A stretch of DNA of 58,355 bases from an uncultured Pseudomonas sp. (GCF_946886105.1 NZ_CAMPHV010000035.1:1-58355), one strand, 5' to 3'. Shown: positions 42,069 through 51,114, numbered from the stretch's first letter. Notes: generated by a model not told the origin, from the sequence alone. Numbers and translations: made by a program.

Positions 42069-44024
42069 ATGCGGCTCTTCCTCTGCGAGAAACCTTCCCA
42101 GGCCAAGGACATCGCCAAGGTGCTCGGCGCCAACCGGCGTGGCGACGGCTGTTGGCTGGGCGCGGAGGTGACCGTGACCTGGTGCATCGGCCATCTACTC
42201 GAAACCGCCCCGCCGGATGCCTACGACGCGCGCTATAAGCGCTGGGTACTGGCCGATCTGCCCATCGTTCCCGAGCGCTGGAAGATGCTGGTCAAGCCCA
42301 AGACCGCCAGTCAGTTCAAGGCGGTGAAGCGTTTGCTCGGCGAAGCGCGCGAGTTGGTGATCGCCACCGACGCCGACCGCGAGGGCGAGATGATCGCCCG
42401 CGAACTGGTCGAGCACTGCCGCTATCGCGGGCCGATCCAACGGCTGTGGCTGTCGGCGCTGGACGATGCCTCGATCCGCAAGGCCCTGGCGGCGCTCAAG
42501 CCGGGGGCGGAGACGTTCAGCCTCTACCACTCGGCGCTCGGTCGCTCGCGCGCCGACTGGTTGATCGGCATGAATATGAGCCGCTTGTTCACCCTGCTCG
42601 GTCGCCAGTCCGGCTACCAGGGCGTGTTGCCGGTGGGCCGGGTGCAGACGCCGACGCTGCGCCTGGTGGTGGACCGCGACCGCAGCATCGCCGATTTCGT
42701 GCCGGTCGCTTATTGGGCCATCGAGGTTGCCCTTTTGGCCGACGGCAGCACCTTCAGCGCGCAATGGCGCGCCCCTGAAGATGCCTGCGACGAGCAGGGC
42801 CGCTGCCTCAATCAGGCGCTGGCACAGCAAGCGGCCGCGGCCATCGGCAATGCCTCCACCGCGCGAGTGGTGAAGCTGCGCACCGAGCGTATGCGCGAGG
42901 CGCCGCCGTTGCCGTTCGACCTGGGCACGTTGCAGGAAGTCTGCTCGAAGAAGCTCGGCCTCGGCGCCCAGGAAACCCTGGATATCGCCCAGGCGCTTTA
43001 CGAAACCCACAAGGTCATCACCTACCCGCGCAGCGATTGCGGTTACCTGCCGCTGAGCCAGCACGGCGAGGCGCCGGTGATTCTCGAAGCCCTGGGCCGC
43101 GCCGATCCGGGCCTGGCCGGGTTGCTGCCGCACCTCGATGCGCAGCGCCGTTCGCGGGCCTGGAACGACGGTAAGGTCAGCGCCCACCACGGCATTATCC
43201 CCACGGCCGCGGCGCTGAATCTGGATCGACTGGTCGGCAAGCAGCGCGCCGTCTACACGTTGATCCGCGCGCGCTATCTGGCGCAGTTTCTGCCCAACCA
43301 TGAGTACGACCGCACCCAGGCCGACTTCGACTGCGCCGGCCAAGCCCTGCGCGCGGTAGGCAAAGTCATAGTCGAGCCCGGCTGGCGGCGGGCCCTGCCG
43401 GAAGCCCTGACACCCGGCAAAGGCCGCGAAGCGCCGCCGCAACCCTTGCCGGCACTGCGCGAGGGCCAGGACTGCGCGGTGGACGGCGTCACCCTCAAGG
43501 ACCTCTGGACCCAACCACCCAAGCCCTTTACCGAGGGCGACTTGATCAAGGCGATGAAGAACGTCGCCAAGCTGGTCGACGACCCGCGCCTCAAACAGAA
43601 ACTCAAGGACACCACCGGCATCGGCACCGAGGCGACCCGCGCCGGAATCATCCAAGGCCTGCTCGACCGCGGCTATCTGATCAAACAAGGCAAGGCCTTG
43701 GCGGCCACTCCAACGGCGTTCAGCCTAATCGATGCGGTGCCGCGCGCCATCGCCGACCCTGGCACCACGGCGATCTGGGAGCAGGCGCTGGATATGGTGC
43801 AGAGCGGGGAAATGAGCCTGGAAGAGTTCGTCGCCAAACAATCGGCGTGGATGAGCAAGCAGGTGCAACGCTGCGCCGGCCTGAGCATGACCATCAGCGG
43901 CCCGGCCAGCCCAGCGGCAGCGGCGCCCTGGAAGAAAAAACGCAAGACCGCGCCGCGCAAAGCATCCGCAAACAAAGGCAGCGCCGCCGGCAAGCGCGCG
44001 GCAAAGCCGACCAGTCGCGCTTAA
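42069..44024 (+). CDS. topB: DNA topoisomerase III
   Basis: 651 residues, type IA topoisomerase. The Toprim domain starts RLFLCEKPSQAKDIA and contains DADREGEMIA; the active-site tyrosine is in HKVITYPRSD. A lysine-rich tail (KKKRKTAPRKASANKGSAAG) is a typical DNA-binding extension. It decatenates and relaxes single-stranded regions during replication and recombination. I start at the second ATG (42069), where the conserved Toprim begins; an ATG at 42060 would add three residues. A LexA box upstream suggests induction by DNA damage, which is unusual for this gene. Confidence 0.93.
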   Translation: MRLFLCEKPSQAKDIAKVLGANRRGDGCWLGAEVTVTWCIGHLLETAPPDAYDARYKRWVLADLPIVPERWKMLVKPKTASQFKAVKRLLGEARELVIATDADREGEMIARELVEHCRYRGPIQRLWLSALDDASIRKALAALKPGAETFSLYHSALGRSRADWLIGMNMSRLFTLLGRQSGYQGVLPVGRVQTPTLRLVVDRDRSIADFVPVAYWAIEVALLADGSTFSAQWRAPEDACDEQGRCLNQALAQQAAAAIGNASTARVVKLRTERMREAPPLPFDLGTLQEVCSKKLGLGAQETLDIAQALYETHKVITYPRSDCGYLPLSQHGEAPVILEALGRADPGLAGLLPHLDAQRRSRAWNDGKVSAHHGIIPTAAALNLDRLVGKQRAVYTLIRARYLAQFLPNHEYDRTQADFDCAGQALRAVGKVIVEPGWRRALPEALTPGKGREAPPQPLPALREGQDCAVDGVTLKDLWTQPPKPFTEGDLIKAMKNVAKLVDDPRLKQKLKDTTGIGTEATRAGIIQGLLDRGYLIKQGKALAATPTAFSLIDAVPRAIADPGTTAIWEQALDMVQSGEMSLEEFVAKQSAWMSKQVQRCAGLSMTISGPASPAAAAPWKKKRKTAPRKASANKGSAAGKRAAKPTSRA

Positions 44025-44065
44025 CAGGCCGGGATAAGCGCCAGGTTGCGTGCAACGCTGCAAAG

Positions 44066-44156
44066 GTAGGGTGCGCCGCGCGCACCGAAAATCCGCGCTG
44101 GGGCTGGTGCACACCCGTGATTCCGCGCCTGCGGCGGTGCGCGCGGCGCACCCTAC
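44066..44156. repeat. GTAGGGTGCGCCGCG palindromic repeat
   Basis: 44066-44087 and 44135-44156 are a perfect 22-bp inverted repeat (arms start GTAGGGTGCGCC and end GGCGCACCCTAC) around a 47-base centre. Smaller traces of the same type are at 51960-51990. The right arm overlaps the stop codon of the ArsR gene (44153-44155). Confidence 0.85.
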
Positions 44157-44452
44157 TGGGTCGACCCGCCATCCTGGCAACACTCGCCCATCACGAAACT
44201 CAGGGCCTGCTGCAAGCGAGCGAAGTCGACCCGGCTGAATACCTCACGGCCATCGCGCTGCTGCGTGAGCACGCCGGCCTGCACCATATTGTTGAGGTGA
44301 TGGGCCAGGGTCGAGCGCGGAATGCCGATACGCTCCTGCAGCTGGCCGAAGTTGAGCCCGTCCGGACCGCTGCGGACCAGAGTACGAAAGACCTGCAAGC
44401 GCACGGGATTTCCCAGCGCTTCGAGGCAAGAGGCGACTTCATCGATTTCCAT
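44153..44452 (-). CDS. ArsR/SmtB family regulator, likely repressor of the sulfite dehydrogenase genes
   Basis: 99 residues, winged-helix ArsR fold (LGNPVRLQVFRTLVRS, then LQERIGIPRSTLAHHLNNM and the wing VLTQQRDGREVFSRV). Cysteines near the N-terminus (ASCLEAL) and C-terminus (GECCQDG) could respond to thiols, sulfide or oxidation as in BigR/SqrR-type repressors; that is inferred. It is divergent from the sulfite dehydrogenase gene with a 30-bp palindrome between them. The start is uncertain: ATG at 44452 fits the family, a TTG at 44488 adds 12 residues. The stop codon is supplied by a palindromic repeat. Confidence 0.8.
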   Translation of the reverse strand: MEIDEVASCLEALGNPVRLQVFRTLVRSGPDGLNFGQLQERIGIPRSTLAHHLNNMVQAGVLTQQRDGREVFSRVDFARLQQALSFVMGECCQDGGSTQ

Positions 44453-44487
44453 GCTGCGGAGAATAGACAGACGGCCAGAGGCATGCA

Positions 44488-44517
44488 ACGATATAACTAG
44501 ATATCTAGTTATATCGT
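44488..44517. promoter_or_regulatory. Perfect 30-bp palindrome, probable ArsR operator
   Basis: Each 15-base half reads ACGATATAACTAGAT from the outside to the centre at 44502/44503, with no mismatch. AT-rich dyads of this length between a divergent ArsR gene and its target are the classical operator arrangement. It lies 43 bases before the GTG of the sulfite dehydrogenase gene. Confidence 0.8.
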
Positions 44518-44559
44518 CATTCTGCGAAAGCGACGGCCGCGGCCGTCCGGGAGTCTGTC

Positions 44560-45843
44560 GTGAATAAGTCAGCTTTACGCTTCGTCGCCGGTAACGGCCT
44601 GCTCGATCGTCGCGCCTTCCTCAAAAGCGGGTACGGCCTGACACTTGCAACCGCCCTGGGCTTGTCGCCCGCCGCTCGGGCGCTGGCCGAAAGCGAACCG
44701 CCGATGCCCGCCTGGATGACCAGCCTGGGCGGCGCAGACGCCGAGTACGGCAGCCCCTCTGCCTATGAACGACATGTGTTGCGCCAGCTCCAACCGTCGA
44801 CTCCGCAGACAGCTGGTTTCAGCGTCTGGCATTCGCCGTTGCAGCATCAGCGCGGCATCATTACCCCCAGCGGCTTGCATTACGCGGTGCATCACAACGG
44901 CATTCCGGCGATCGATCCCGAGCGCCATCATCTGCTGATCCACGGCCTGGTCGAACGGCCGCTGAAGTTCGATCTCGAGCGACTGATGCGTTACCCGATG
45001 GTCTCGCGCATCCAGTTTCTCGAATGCGCGGGCAATACCGCCGCCAACGCCATCTCGCCCACGGCGCGCAACGCCGATTGCCAGGAATTGTTCGGCCAGG
45101 TGTCGGGCTCGGAATGGACCGGCGTGCCGCTGTCCTACCTGCTGCGCGAAGCCGGGGTAAAGGCCGAGGCGCGCTGGGTGATCTGCGAGGGCGCCGACGG
45201 CGGTTCGCACAGCCGCAGCCTGCCGCTGGCCAAGCTGATGGACGACGCCATCATCGCGTTCTACCAGAACGGCGAACGCCTGCGACCTTCCCAGGGTTAT
45301 CCGCTACGCCTGTTCGTCCCCGGCTGGGAAGGCAATGTCAGCGTCAAATGGCTGCACCGCCTGGAGGTCAGCGACAGCCCGGTGTTCAGCAAGGACGAGT
45401 CGGGCCTCTACACGCGCGTTCTCAGCGACGGCGATATCCTCGCGTTCGGCTTCCCGATGGAGGTCAAATCGGTGATCACCCACCCCAGCGGGCTGCAGCA
45501 GCTGCCCGAACTCAAGGGTTTCTATGAGATATCCGGCCTGGCCTGGTCCGGCTTGGGCCGCATCGTCAAGGTCGAGGTTTCTGCCGACAACGGCAGCACC
45601 TGGGCGCTAGCGCAGTTGCACGCACCGGTACTGGACAAGTCGCTGACCCGCTTCAGCATCCCCTGGCAATGGACGGGCGCGGCCACCACCCTGCTCAGCC
45701 GCGCCACCGACGAGTTGGGCAATACCCAACCGACCCGCAGCGAATGGCGCAGCCGTTACGCCGCCCACTCGTTCAATCACTACAACGCGATTCAGGCCTG
45801 GCAAGTAAGCAGCAGCGGCGAGGTGGAAAATGTGTACGCGTAG
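44560..45843 (+). CDS. soxC: Sulfite dehydrogenase, molybdenum subunit (SoxC/SorA type)
   Basis: 427 residues of the sulfite oxidase family. A Tat-type signal (LDRRAFLKSG, Arg17-Arg18) leads to the molybdopterin domain with the Mo-ligating Cys156 in FLECAGN, followed by the dimerisation domain (KVEVSADNGSTWALAQL). It oxidises sulfite to sulfate in the periplasm and passes electrons to the cytochrome encoded next. Translation starts at GTG (44560), preceded by GGGAG. The stop overlaps the cytochrome gene start by 14 bases. Controlled probably by the divergent ArsR protein. Confidence 0.92.
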   Translation: MNKSALRFVAGNGLLDRRAFLKSGYGLTLATALGLSPAARALAESEPPMPAWMTSLGGADAEYGSPSAYERHVLRQLQPSTPQTAGFSVWHSPLQHQRGIITPSGLHYAVHHNGIPAIDPERHHLLIHGLVERPLKFDLERLMRYPMVSRIQFLECAGNTAANAISPTARNADCQELFGQVSGSEWTGVPLSYLLREAGVKAEARWVICEGADGGSHSRSLPLAKLMDDAIIAFYQNGERLRPSQGYPLRLFVPGWEGNVSVKWLHRLEVSDSPVFSKDESGLYTRVLSDGDILAFGFPMEVKSVITHPSGLQQLPELKGFYEISGLAWSGLGRIVKVEVSADNGSTWALAQLHAPVLDKSLTRFSIPWQWTGAATTLLSRATDELGNTQPTRSEWRSRYAAHSFNHYNAIQAWQVSSSGEVENVYA

Positions 45844-46384
45844 CCTGTGGCTGTTGCTCATGCTGACCGGCAGCGCGGCGGCGCAGCCGCTGATCGACTT
45901 CGGCCAACCGCTATCGCAGCAGACCATCGAGCGCTACGCGATCAGCGTCTACCCCGATGGGCGCAACCTGCCACCGGGCCAGGGCAGCGTGATCGCCGGT
46001 GCCGAGCTGTATGCCAACCAGTGCGCCGGCTGCCACAGCGCCAACGGCAAGCAAGGCCCGGCATCGCGTTTGGTCGGCAGCGACGGCTTTTTCAGCCTCG
46101 ACGACCCCTTGCGCATTCTGCGGATCAGCGAGCATCCGCTGTTGCTGCTCTCGGTCGGCGGGCAATGGCCGTACGCCACCAGCGTGTTCGACTACATCCG
46201 TCGGGCCATGCCGCACTATGCGCCGAAGAGCCTGAGCGACGATCAGGTGTATGCCGTTACCGCCTATATCCTGCACCTCAACGACCTGCTGGACGAAACC
46301 GCGGTGCTCGACCAGCACAACCTGCCCAAGATCGAGATGCCCGGACGCAAGCGACTGCGCTGGGCAGACATTACGATCGAATAG
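45830..46384 (+). CDS. Periplasmic c-type cytochrome, SoxD-like partner of the sulfite dehydrogenase
   Basis: 184 residues with a signal peptide of about 18 residues (ending SAAAQP) and one haem c site, CAGCH (65-69). A candidate Met axial ligand is in RRAMPHYAP. It accepts electrons from the molybdenum subunit. Overlap of 14 bases with the preceding gene indicates coupled translation. It is convergent with the E2 gene, whose stop is 6 bases away. Confidence 0.9.
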   Translation: MCTRSLWLLLMLTGSAAAQPLIDFGQPLSQQTIERYAISVYPDGRNLPPGQGSVIAGAELYANQCAGCHSANGKQGPASRLVGSDGFFSLDDPLRILRISEHPLLLLSVGGQWPYATSVFDYIRRAMPHYAPKSLSDDQVYAVTAYILHLNDLLDETAVLDQHNLPKIEMPGRKRLRWADITIE

Positions 46385-46390
46385 CCTGAC

Positions 46391-47500
46391 TCAATCCTCC
46401 GGCGCTTCCAACGCCTGCACCAACGCCTTGAGAAAACGCGCCGCCTCGCCGCCGGTAACCGCGCGGTGGTCGAAGGTCAGCGACAGCGGCAGGATCGGGT
46501 GCACCACGACCTTGCCATCGACCGCCACCGGCTCCTCGCGGATGCCACCTGCGCCGATGATCGCCACCTGCGGCGGGATCACGATGGGGTTGGCGTAGCG
46601 GCCGAACAGGGTGCCGAAGTTCGACAGGGTGATGGTCGCGCCCATCATTTCCTGAGGTGGAATCGAGCGCGCCTTGACGTCCGCGCGCAGGCTCGCCACT
46701 CCGGCTTTCAGGTCTTCGGCGCTGCGGGCGCCGACGTTTCTCAGCACCGGTACGAACAGGCCGTCAGGGGTGTCGACGGCGATGCCCAGGTCCAGTTGAT
46801 CGTGCTGTTTGAGCGACAGCGATTTGCCGTCGAACCAGCTATTGAGCAGCGGCTCGACCTGGCAGGCGGCGGCGATGGCCTGGGCGATCCGTACCAGCGG
46901 ATCGCGCGCCTTCGGCCAGCGGTGCAGATTGGCGTCGCCGACGATAAATACCGGCACCACCTCGGCATGCGAGCGCGCCATATTGATCGCCATGCTGCGC
47001 CGCACGCCGCGCACCTTGTCGCCGCCGAATTTATCCCGGGCACTCTGGGTCGCGGCCTCGACATCGGCGCGGGTGATCAGGCCATCGCTGCCGGAGCCAG
47101 TCAGGTTGCTCAGGTCGACGCCCAGTTGCCGCGCCAACTGGCGTACCGCCGGGGTCGCACGCGGCGCCAAGTGTTCGCGGGTCGAAGGCGCGGCACCGAT
47201 GCAGAAGCTGTCGGTCTGGCTGTCGCCGCCACCTTCCAGGCGGCCGACCACAGTGCCGGAGTCGCCCTCACCTTCGTAGGCCAACAGCGGCTCGCCGACA
47301 TGCAGAATGTCGCCCTCGGCGCCGAAGGTTTTCACCACCTTACCGTCGTAGGGCGCGGGAATATCGACGATGGCCTTGGCGGTTTCCACCGACACCAGCA
47401 GTTGATCGGCCTTGACCGTATCGCCAGCCTTGACGTGCCACTCGACGATTTCCGCTTCTTGCAGGCCCTCGCCGAGGTCGGGCAGTTTGAAATATTTCAT
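46391..47500 (-). CDS. Dihydrolipoyllysine acyltransferase (E2) of a 2-oxoacid dehydrogenase complex
   Basis: 369 residues: lipoyl domain (1-75, lipoyl Lys42 in VETAKAIVDI), a peripheral-subunit binding domain (ATPAVRQLARQLGVDL) and the acyltransferase core with DHRAVTGGEA near the C-terminus. It carries the acyl group from E1 to CoA in the cytoplasmic complex. Context (leucine dehydrogenase in the same run) points to branched-chain 2-oxoacids. ATG at 47500 has GGGAG upstream. No E3 (lipoamide dehydrogenase) gene follows, so E3 must come from elsewhere. A palindromic repeat lies between this gene and E1 beta. Confidence 0.92.
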   Translation of the reverse strand: MKYFKLPDLGEGLQEAEIVEWHVKAGDTVKADQLLVSVETAKAIVDIPAPYDGKVVKTFGAEGDILHVGEPLLAYEGEGDSGTVVGRLEGGGDSQTDSFCIGAAPSTREHLAPRATPAVRQLARQLGVDLSNLTGSGSDGLITRADVEAATQSARDKFGGDKVRGVRRSMAINMARSHAEVVPVFIVGDANLHRWPKARDPLVRIAQAIAAACQVEPLLNSWFDGKSLSLKQHDQLDLGIAVDTPDGLFVPVLRNVGARSAEDLKAGVASLRADVKARSIPPQEMMGATITLSNFGTLFGRYANPIVIPPQVAIIGAGGIREEPVAVDGKVVVHPILPLSLTFDHRAVTGGEAARFLKALVQALEAPED

Positions 47501-47589
47501 GGGTGCTCCCGGTTCCATTGTTTTGTTCGTCGGCCAAGCCGTAGGTTGGCGCTGAGCCTGCGAAGCCCAACAGGGTGCCTGCCGCTTCC

Positions 47590-47656
47590 GTAGCCCGGAT
47601 GCAATCCGGGGACATTGGCGCCTGCACAACCGCTCCCCGGATTTCATCCGGGCTAC
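47590..47656. repeat. GTAGCCCGGAT-type palindromic repeat inside the operon
   Basis: GTAGCCCGGATGCAATCCGG (from 47590) pairs with CCGGATTTCATCCGGGCTAC (to 47656). It sits in the 183-base gap between E1 beta and E2, so it is transcribed and could tune expression or stability of the two halves of the message. Confidence 0.8.
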
Positions 47657-47683
47657 GCCCAGCGCAGGGCCCGCTCTGCATAC

Positions 47684-48670
47684 TCATGCGTAGTTCAAGG
47701 TTGCATCGCAGGCCGCAGTGATGTCGGCGACGCTGGGGATATACAGCGATTCGAGGCGGTACAGCGGCGGCGGTATGTCCGGTGCGGTGACCCGTTGGAT
47801 CGGTGCTTGCAGATCGAGCAGCGCGCGTTCGTAGAGGCTGGCGGCGATTTCCGCGCCGACGCCGCAGCTTTTCGGCGCCTCGTGGACGATCACGCAGCGC
47901 CCGGTTTTGCGCACCGAGGCCTCCAGGGTGTCGAGGTCCAGCGGTTTGATGCAGGCGACGTCGATCACCTCGACCGAGACGCCGCGCTCGGCCAGTTGCT
48001 CGGCGGCTTGCAGGCTTTCGTGGATGCTCGCGCCCCAGCTGATCAGGGTCAGATCGCCGCCCTCGCGCAGGGTGAAGCAGCTATCCAGCGGCAGGCGTTT
48101 ACCGTCGTCGATCAGCGCTTGCGGGTTCATCCGATACAGGCGCGTGGGTTCGAGGAAGATCACCGGGTCCGGGTCGTCGATCGCCGCCAGCAACAAGCCG
48201 TAGGCCCGCGCCGGCGAGGACGGGATCAACACGCGCAGGCCGGGGATATGGGCGAACATCGCCTCGATGCTTTCGCTGTGGTGCTCCGGCGCGCGGATGC
48301 CGGCGCCCATCGGGCTGCGCAACACCAGCGGACAGCTGAGACGGCCGCGGGTGCGGTTGCGCATACGCGCGGCATGGGACACCAGATGATCCATGGCCGG
48401 GTAGACGAAGCCGAGGAACTGGATCTCCAGCACCGGTTTCAGCCCTTGCGCGGCCATGCCCACGGCCAGGCCGGAAATCATGGTTTCGGCCAGCGGCGTA
48501 TCGATCACCCGCTTGAAGCCGAAGGTCTCGCGCAGGCCGGCGGTAGCGCGGAACACCCCGCCGTTGACGCCGACGTCCTCGCCGAGCACCACCACGTTCT
48601 CGTCCTCGGCCATGGCGCGGTGCAGCGCCCGGTTGATCGCTTCCAGCATGCTCAGTTTGGCTTCACTCAT
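47684..48670 (-). CDS. 2-oxoacid dehydrogenase E1 component, beta subunit
   Basis: 328 residues of the transketolase-like beta chain. The start LSMLEAINRALHRAMAEDENVVVLGEDVG is typical, followed by APEHHSESIEAMFAHIPGL and the C-terminal swivel domain (EVIDVACIKPLDLDTLEASV). It forms an alpha2beta2 tetramer with the alpha subunit and binds ThDP at the interface. The ATG at 48670 lies 8 bases inside the end of the E1 alpha gene, so translation is coupled. Confidence 0.92.
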   Translation of the reverse strand: MSEAKLSMLEAINRALHRAMAEDENVVVLGEDVGVNGGVFRATAGLRETFGFKRVIDTPLAETMISGLAVGMAAQGLKPVLEIQFLGFVYPAMDHLVSHAARMRNRTRGRLSCPLVLRSPMGAGIRAPEHHSESIEAMFAHIPGLRVLIPSSPARAYGLLLAAIDDPDPVIFLEPTRLYRMNPQALIDDGKRLPLDSCFTLREGGDLTLISWGASIHESLQAAEQLAERGVSVEVIDVACIKPLDLDTLEASVRKTGRCVIVHEAPKSCGVGAEIAASLYERALLDLQAPIQRVTAPDIPPPLYRLESLYIPSVADITAACDATLNYA

Positions 48671-49763
48671 GGCTGGTCTCCTGCGCACTTGTCTGGCGCG
48701 CGACGCGCTCCAGGAGCATCTCGCGCTGCTCGGCGAGGGCCGTCGGCCACTTGGCATAAACGTAATCGAGCACCGATTCGGCGGGCTGGGTACCGGCATT
48801 GTCGAAGGCCTCCACCGCGCGCTGCACTTCGGCCTGGCATTCGCCGATCAGCGCCTGTTCGCGGCGCTCGTCCCAGATGCCTTGATTGGCGAGAAAGCCC
48901 TGCAAGCGCTTGATCGGTTCCTCCAGCCAGGCCTGTTTGACTTCCTCGGCGCTGCGGTAACGGGTGGCGTCGTCGGCGGTGGTGTGGTCGCCCAGGCGGT
49001 AGCTGAGGCATTCCAGCAACACCGGGCCTTTGCCGTGGCGGGCGCGGTCCATGGCGATCTGCATGCGTTCGTACAGCGCCAACATGTCGTTGCCGTCCAC
49101 CTGCTCGCCGGCGAAGCCCGCGCCTATGGCCTTCTGCGCCAGGGTCGGCGCGCCGCACTGGATGCGCCGCGGCACCGAAATAGCCCATTGGTTGTTGTTG
49201 ACCACAAACACCACCGGCAACTGCCAGGCGCCGGCGACGTTCAACGCTTCGAGAAAATCGCCCTTGCTGGTGGCGCCATCGCCGCAGGTGGTCACCGCGA
49301 CCCGATGCTCGCCGCGGATCTTGAACGCGCTGGCCACGCCGCAAGCATGCAGGGCCTGGGTGGCGATGGGTACGCACATGGGAAAGTCCTGCGCCGAGGC
49401 CGGGTCGACATAGGCGCTGCCGCGCTCGTCGCCGCCCCAATACAGGAGGATTTCTTCCATCTTCACCCCGCGCATCAGCTGCACCGCGGTGTCGCGGTAA
49501 TACGGCACCAGCACGTCTTCGCTGCGCATCAGGCTGCCGAGCGCGACGCCTATGGCCTCCTGGCCGAGGGTCGGCGCATAGGTGCCGATGCGTCCGGTGC
49601 GTTGCAGGGCCACGGCCTTCTGGTCGAACAGGCGGGTCAGCACCATTTGCCGGTACAGGCGCACCAGCAAGGCGGGGTCGTCGACCCAGGCGGGCAGCGC
49701 GGCGAGCGGCTGGCCATTGGGGTCGAGATAACGGGTAAAGGGTAATTTCACGGTATCCGGCAT
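48663..49763 (-). CDS. 2-oxoacid dehydrogenase E1 component, alpha subunit
   Basis: 366 residues. The ThDP motif GDGATSKGDFLEALN with NN in VVNNNQWAIS is present, as are the phosphorylation-loop-type RYRSAEEV segment and the EYR-like YRDTAVQLMRG. It decarboxylates a 2-oxoacid, most likely the branched-chain products of the adjacent leucine dehydrogenase. The ATG at 49763 has AGGAG upstream. Leader of the E1 alpha-E1 beta-E2 set. Confidence 0.92.
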   Translation of the reverse strand: MPDTVKLPFTRYLDPNGQPLAALPAWVDDPALLVRLYRQMVLTRLFDQKAVALQRTGRIGTYAPTLGQEAIGVALGSLMRSEDVLVPYYRDTAVQLMRGVKMEEILLYWGGDERGSAYVDPASAQDFPMCVPIATQALHACGVASAFKIRGEHRVAVTTCGDGATSKGDFLEALNVAGAWQLPVVFVVNNNQWAISVPRRIQCGAPTLAQKAIGAGFAGEQVDGNDMLALYERMQIAMDRARHGKGPVLLECLSYRLGDHTTADDATRYRSAEEVKQAWLEEPIKRLQGFLANQGIWDERREQALIGECQAEVQRAVEAFDNAGTQPAESVLDYVYAKWPTALAEQREMLLERVARQTSAQETSHE

Positions 49764-49853
49764 GAGGGGACTCCTCGACATCTTGTGAATGTCTGCTTGC
49801 GCCCGGACTTGTGATCCGGGTTTTTCCGGCGCACTGCGGGTCGGCAGCTGCGC

Positions 49854-50876
49854 TCAGCGGTCGTACAACAAGCGCTCGGCCAGGGCGTCAGCGACCCGCG
49901 CGGGGGAACGCTTGTCGGCCTGGGCGTGGGCATAGACTTCGGTCAGGCGCTGGCTGATTTTCGCCAGGTGCGCGGTGATCGCGGCGAGGCTTTCGCCGCG
50001 ATGCCGCAGGGCGACATAGATCAACCCGCCGGAATTGATGATGTAGTCCGGCGCATACAAGATGCCGCGTGCCTGCAAGGTATCGGCGACATCGGCACTC
50101 GCCAGTTGATTGTTGGCGGCGCCAGCAACCGCCGAGCAACGCAGTTGCATGACGCTTTCAGCGTTGAGCACACCGCCCAGACCGCAGGGCGCGAGTATGT
50201 CGCAGGGGCTGGCGAGCAAGGCATCGCTGGCCACCGCTTGGGCGCCCAACTGTTCGACGGCCAATTGCACCCGGCCGTCGTCCAGATCGCTGACCAGCAG
50301 CTCGGCGCCGGCCGCGTGCAACTGTTCGGCGAGGGCATAGCCGACATGCCCGAGCCCCTGGATCGCCACGCGCAAGCCCTGCAGGTCGTCGCTGCCGAGG
50401 CGCGCCAGGGCGGTCGCGCGAATCCCGGCGAATACGCCCATGGCGGTGTGCGGCGAGGGATCGCCTTCGCTGGTGGTGCTGGTGACATGCTGAGTGTGCT
50501 GGGCGATGCAATCCATGTCGGCGCTCGAGGTGCCGCTGTCCATCGCAGTGATGTAGCGCCCATTGAGCGTTTCGATAAAACGGCCGAAGGCTTCGAACAG
50601 GGCGCCGCGGCTATCCAGGTGCGGTGGGCGGATGATCACCGCCTTGCCGCCGCCCTGCTCGATACCGGCCAGCGCGGCTTTGTAGCTCATGCCCCGGGCC
50701 AGGCGGATGGCGTCGTGGATCGCGCTTTGTTCGTCCGGGTAGGCGAGATAACGGCAACCGCCGAGGGCGGGGCCGAGTCGGGTGTTGTGGATGGCGATCA
50801 CGGCCTTGAGGCCCGAGACCGGGTCCTGGGTCAGGTGCAATGCTTCGAGCCTGGCGGCCTCCATTGCGCTGAACAT
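49854..50876 (-). CDS. ldh: Leucine/valine dehydrogenase
   Basis: 340 residues of the Glu/Leu/Phe/Val dehydrogenase family. Catalytic lysines lie in MSYKAALAGIEQGGGKAVII (Lys66, Lys78), with an Asp in TAMDSGTSS; the Rossmann motif is GLGHVG. It deaminates branched-chain amino acids to 2-oxoacids with NAD. It lies 90 bases upstream of E1 alpha in the same direction, matching the order in P. aeruginosa PA3418-PA3415 as I recall it, so the four genes form a branched-chain amino acid catabolic operon. Confidence 0.93.
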   Translation of the reverse strand: MFSAMEAARLEALHLTQDPVSGLKAVIAIHNTRLGPALGGCRYLAYPDEQSAIHDAIRLARGMSYKAALAGIEQGGGKAVIIRPPHLDSRGALFEAFGRFIETLNGRYITAMDSGTSSADMDCIAQHTQHVTSTTSEGDPSPHTAMGVFAGIRATALARLGSDDLQGLRVAIQGLGHVGYALAEQLHAAGAELLVSDLDDGRVQLAVEQLGAQAVASDALLASPCDILAPCGLGGVLNAESVMQLRCSAVAGAANNQLASADVADTLQARGILYAPDYIINSGGLIYVALRHRGESLAAITAHLAKISQRLTEVYAHAQADKRSPARVADALAERLLYDR

Positions 50877-51114
50877 AGGGCGGCTCCTGTGCTGTCGTGA
50901 AGGCGATGTCTGCGCTTACTAACCGCAGTATAGGCGGCATGCCGAGCGCTGCCCGCTCAAGCAGGCATAAGCTCCGCACCTTGCGGCGGCGGGCGGCATA
51001 ACAGCGCCGGAGGCGGATAGCCTGATCGCGACAAGCCCGATGTGCTCGGTTTGCACACAACGCTGGACGCAACGCCGGCAGCCGGCTAAAAACACAGCAT
51101 GACCGGAGGTGACC

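Noticed and set aside
42195..43688. 497-codon minus-strand open frame over topB
   Set aside because: Shadow frame of topoisomerase III; low-complexity His/Arg/Gln-rich translation and no ribosome site.
47615..48913. Plus-strand open frame over the E1 beta gene
   Set aside because: Antisense shadow of a gene with intact catalytic motifs and coupled neighbours.
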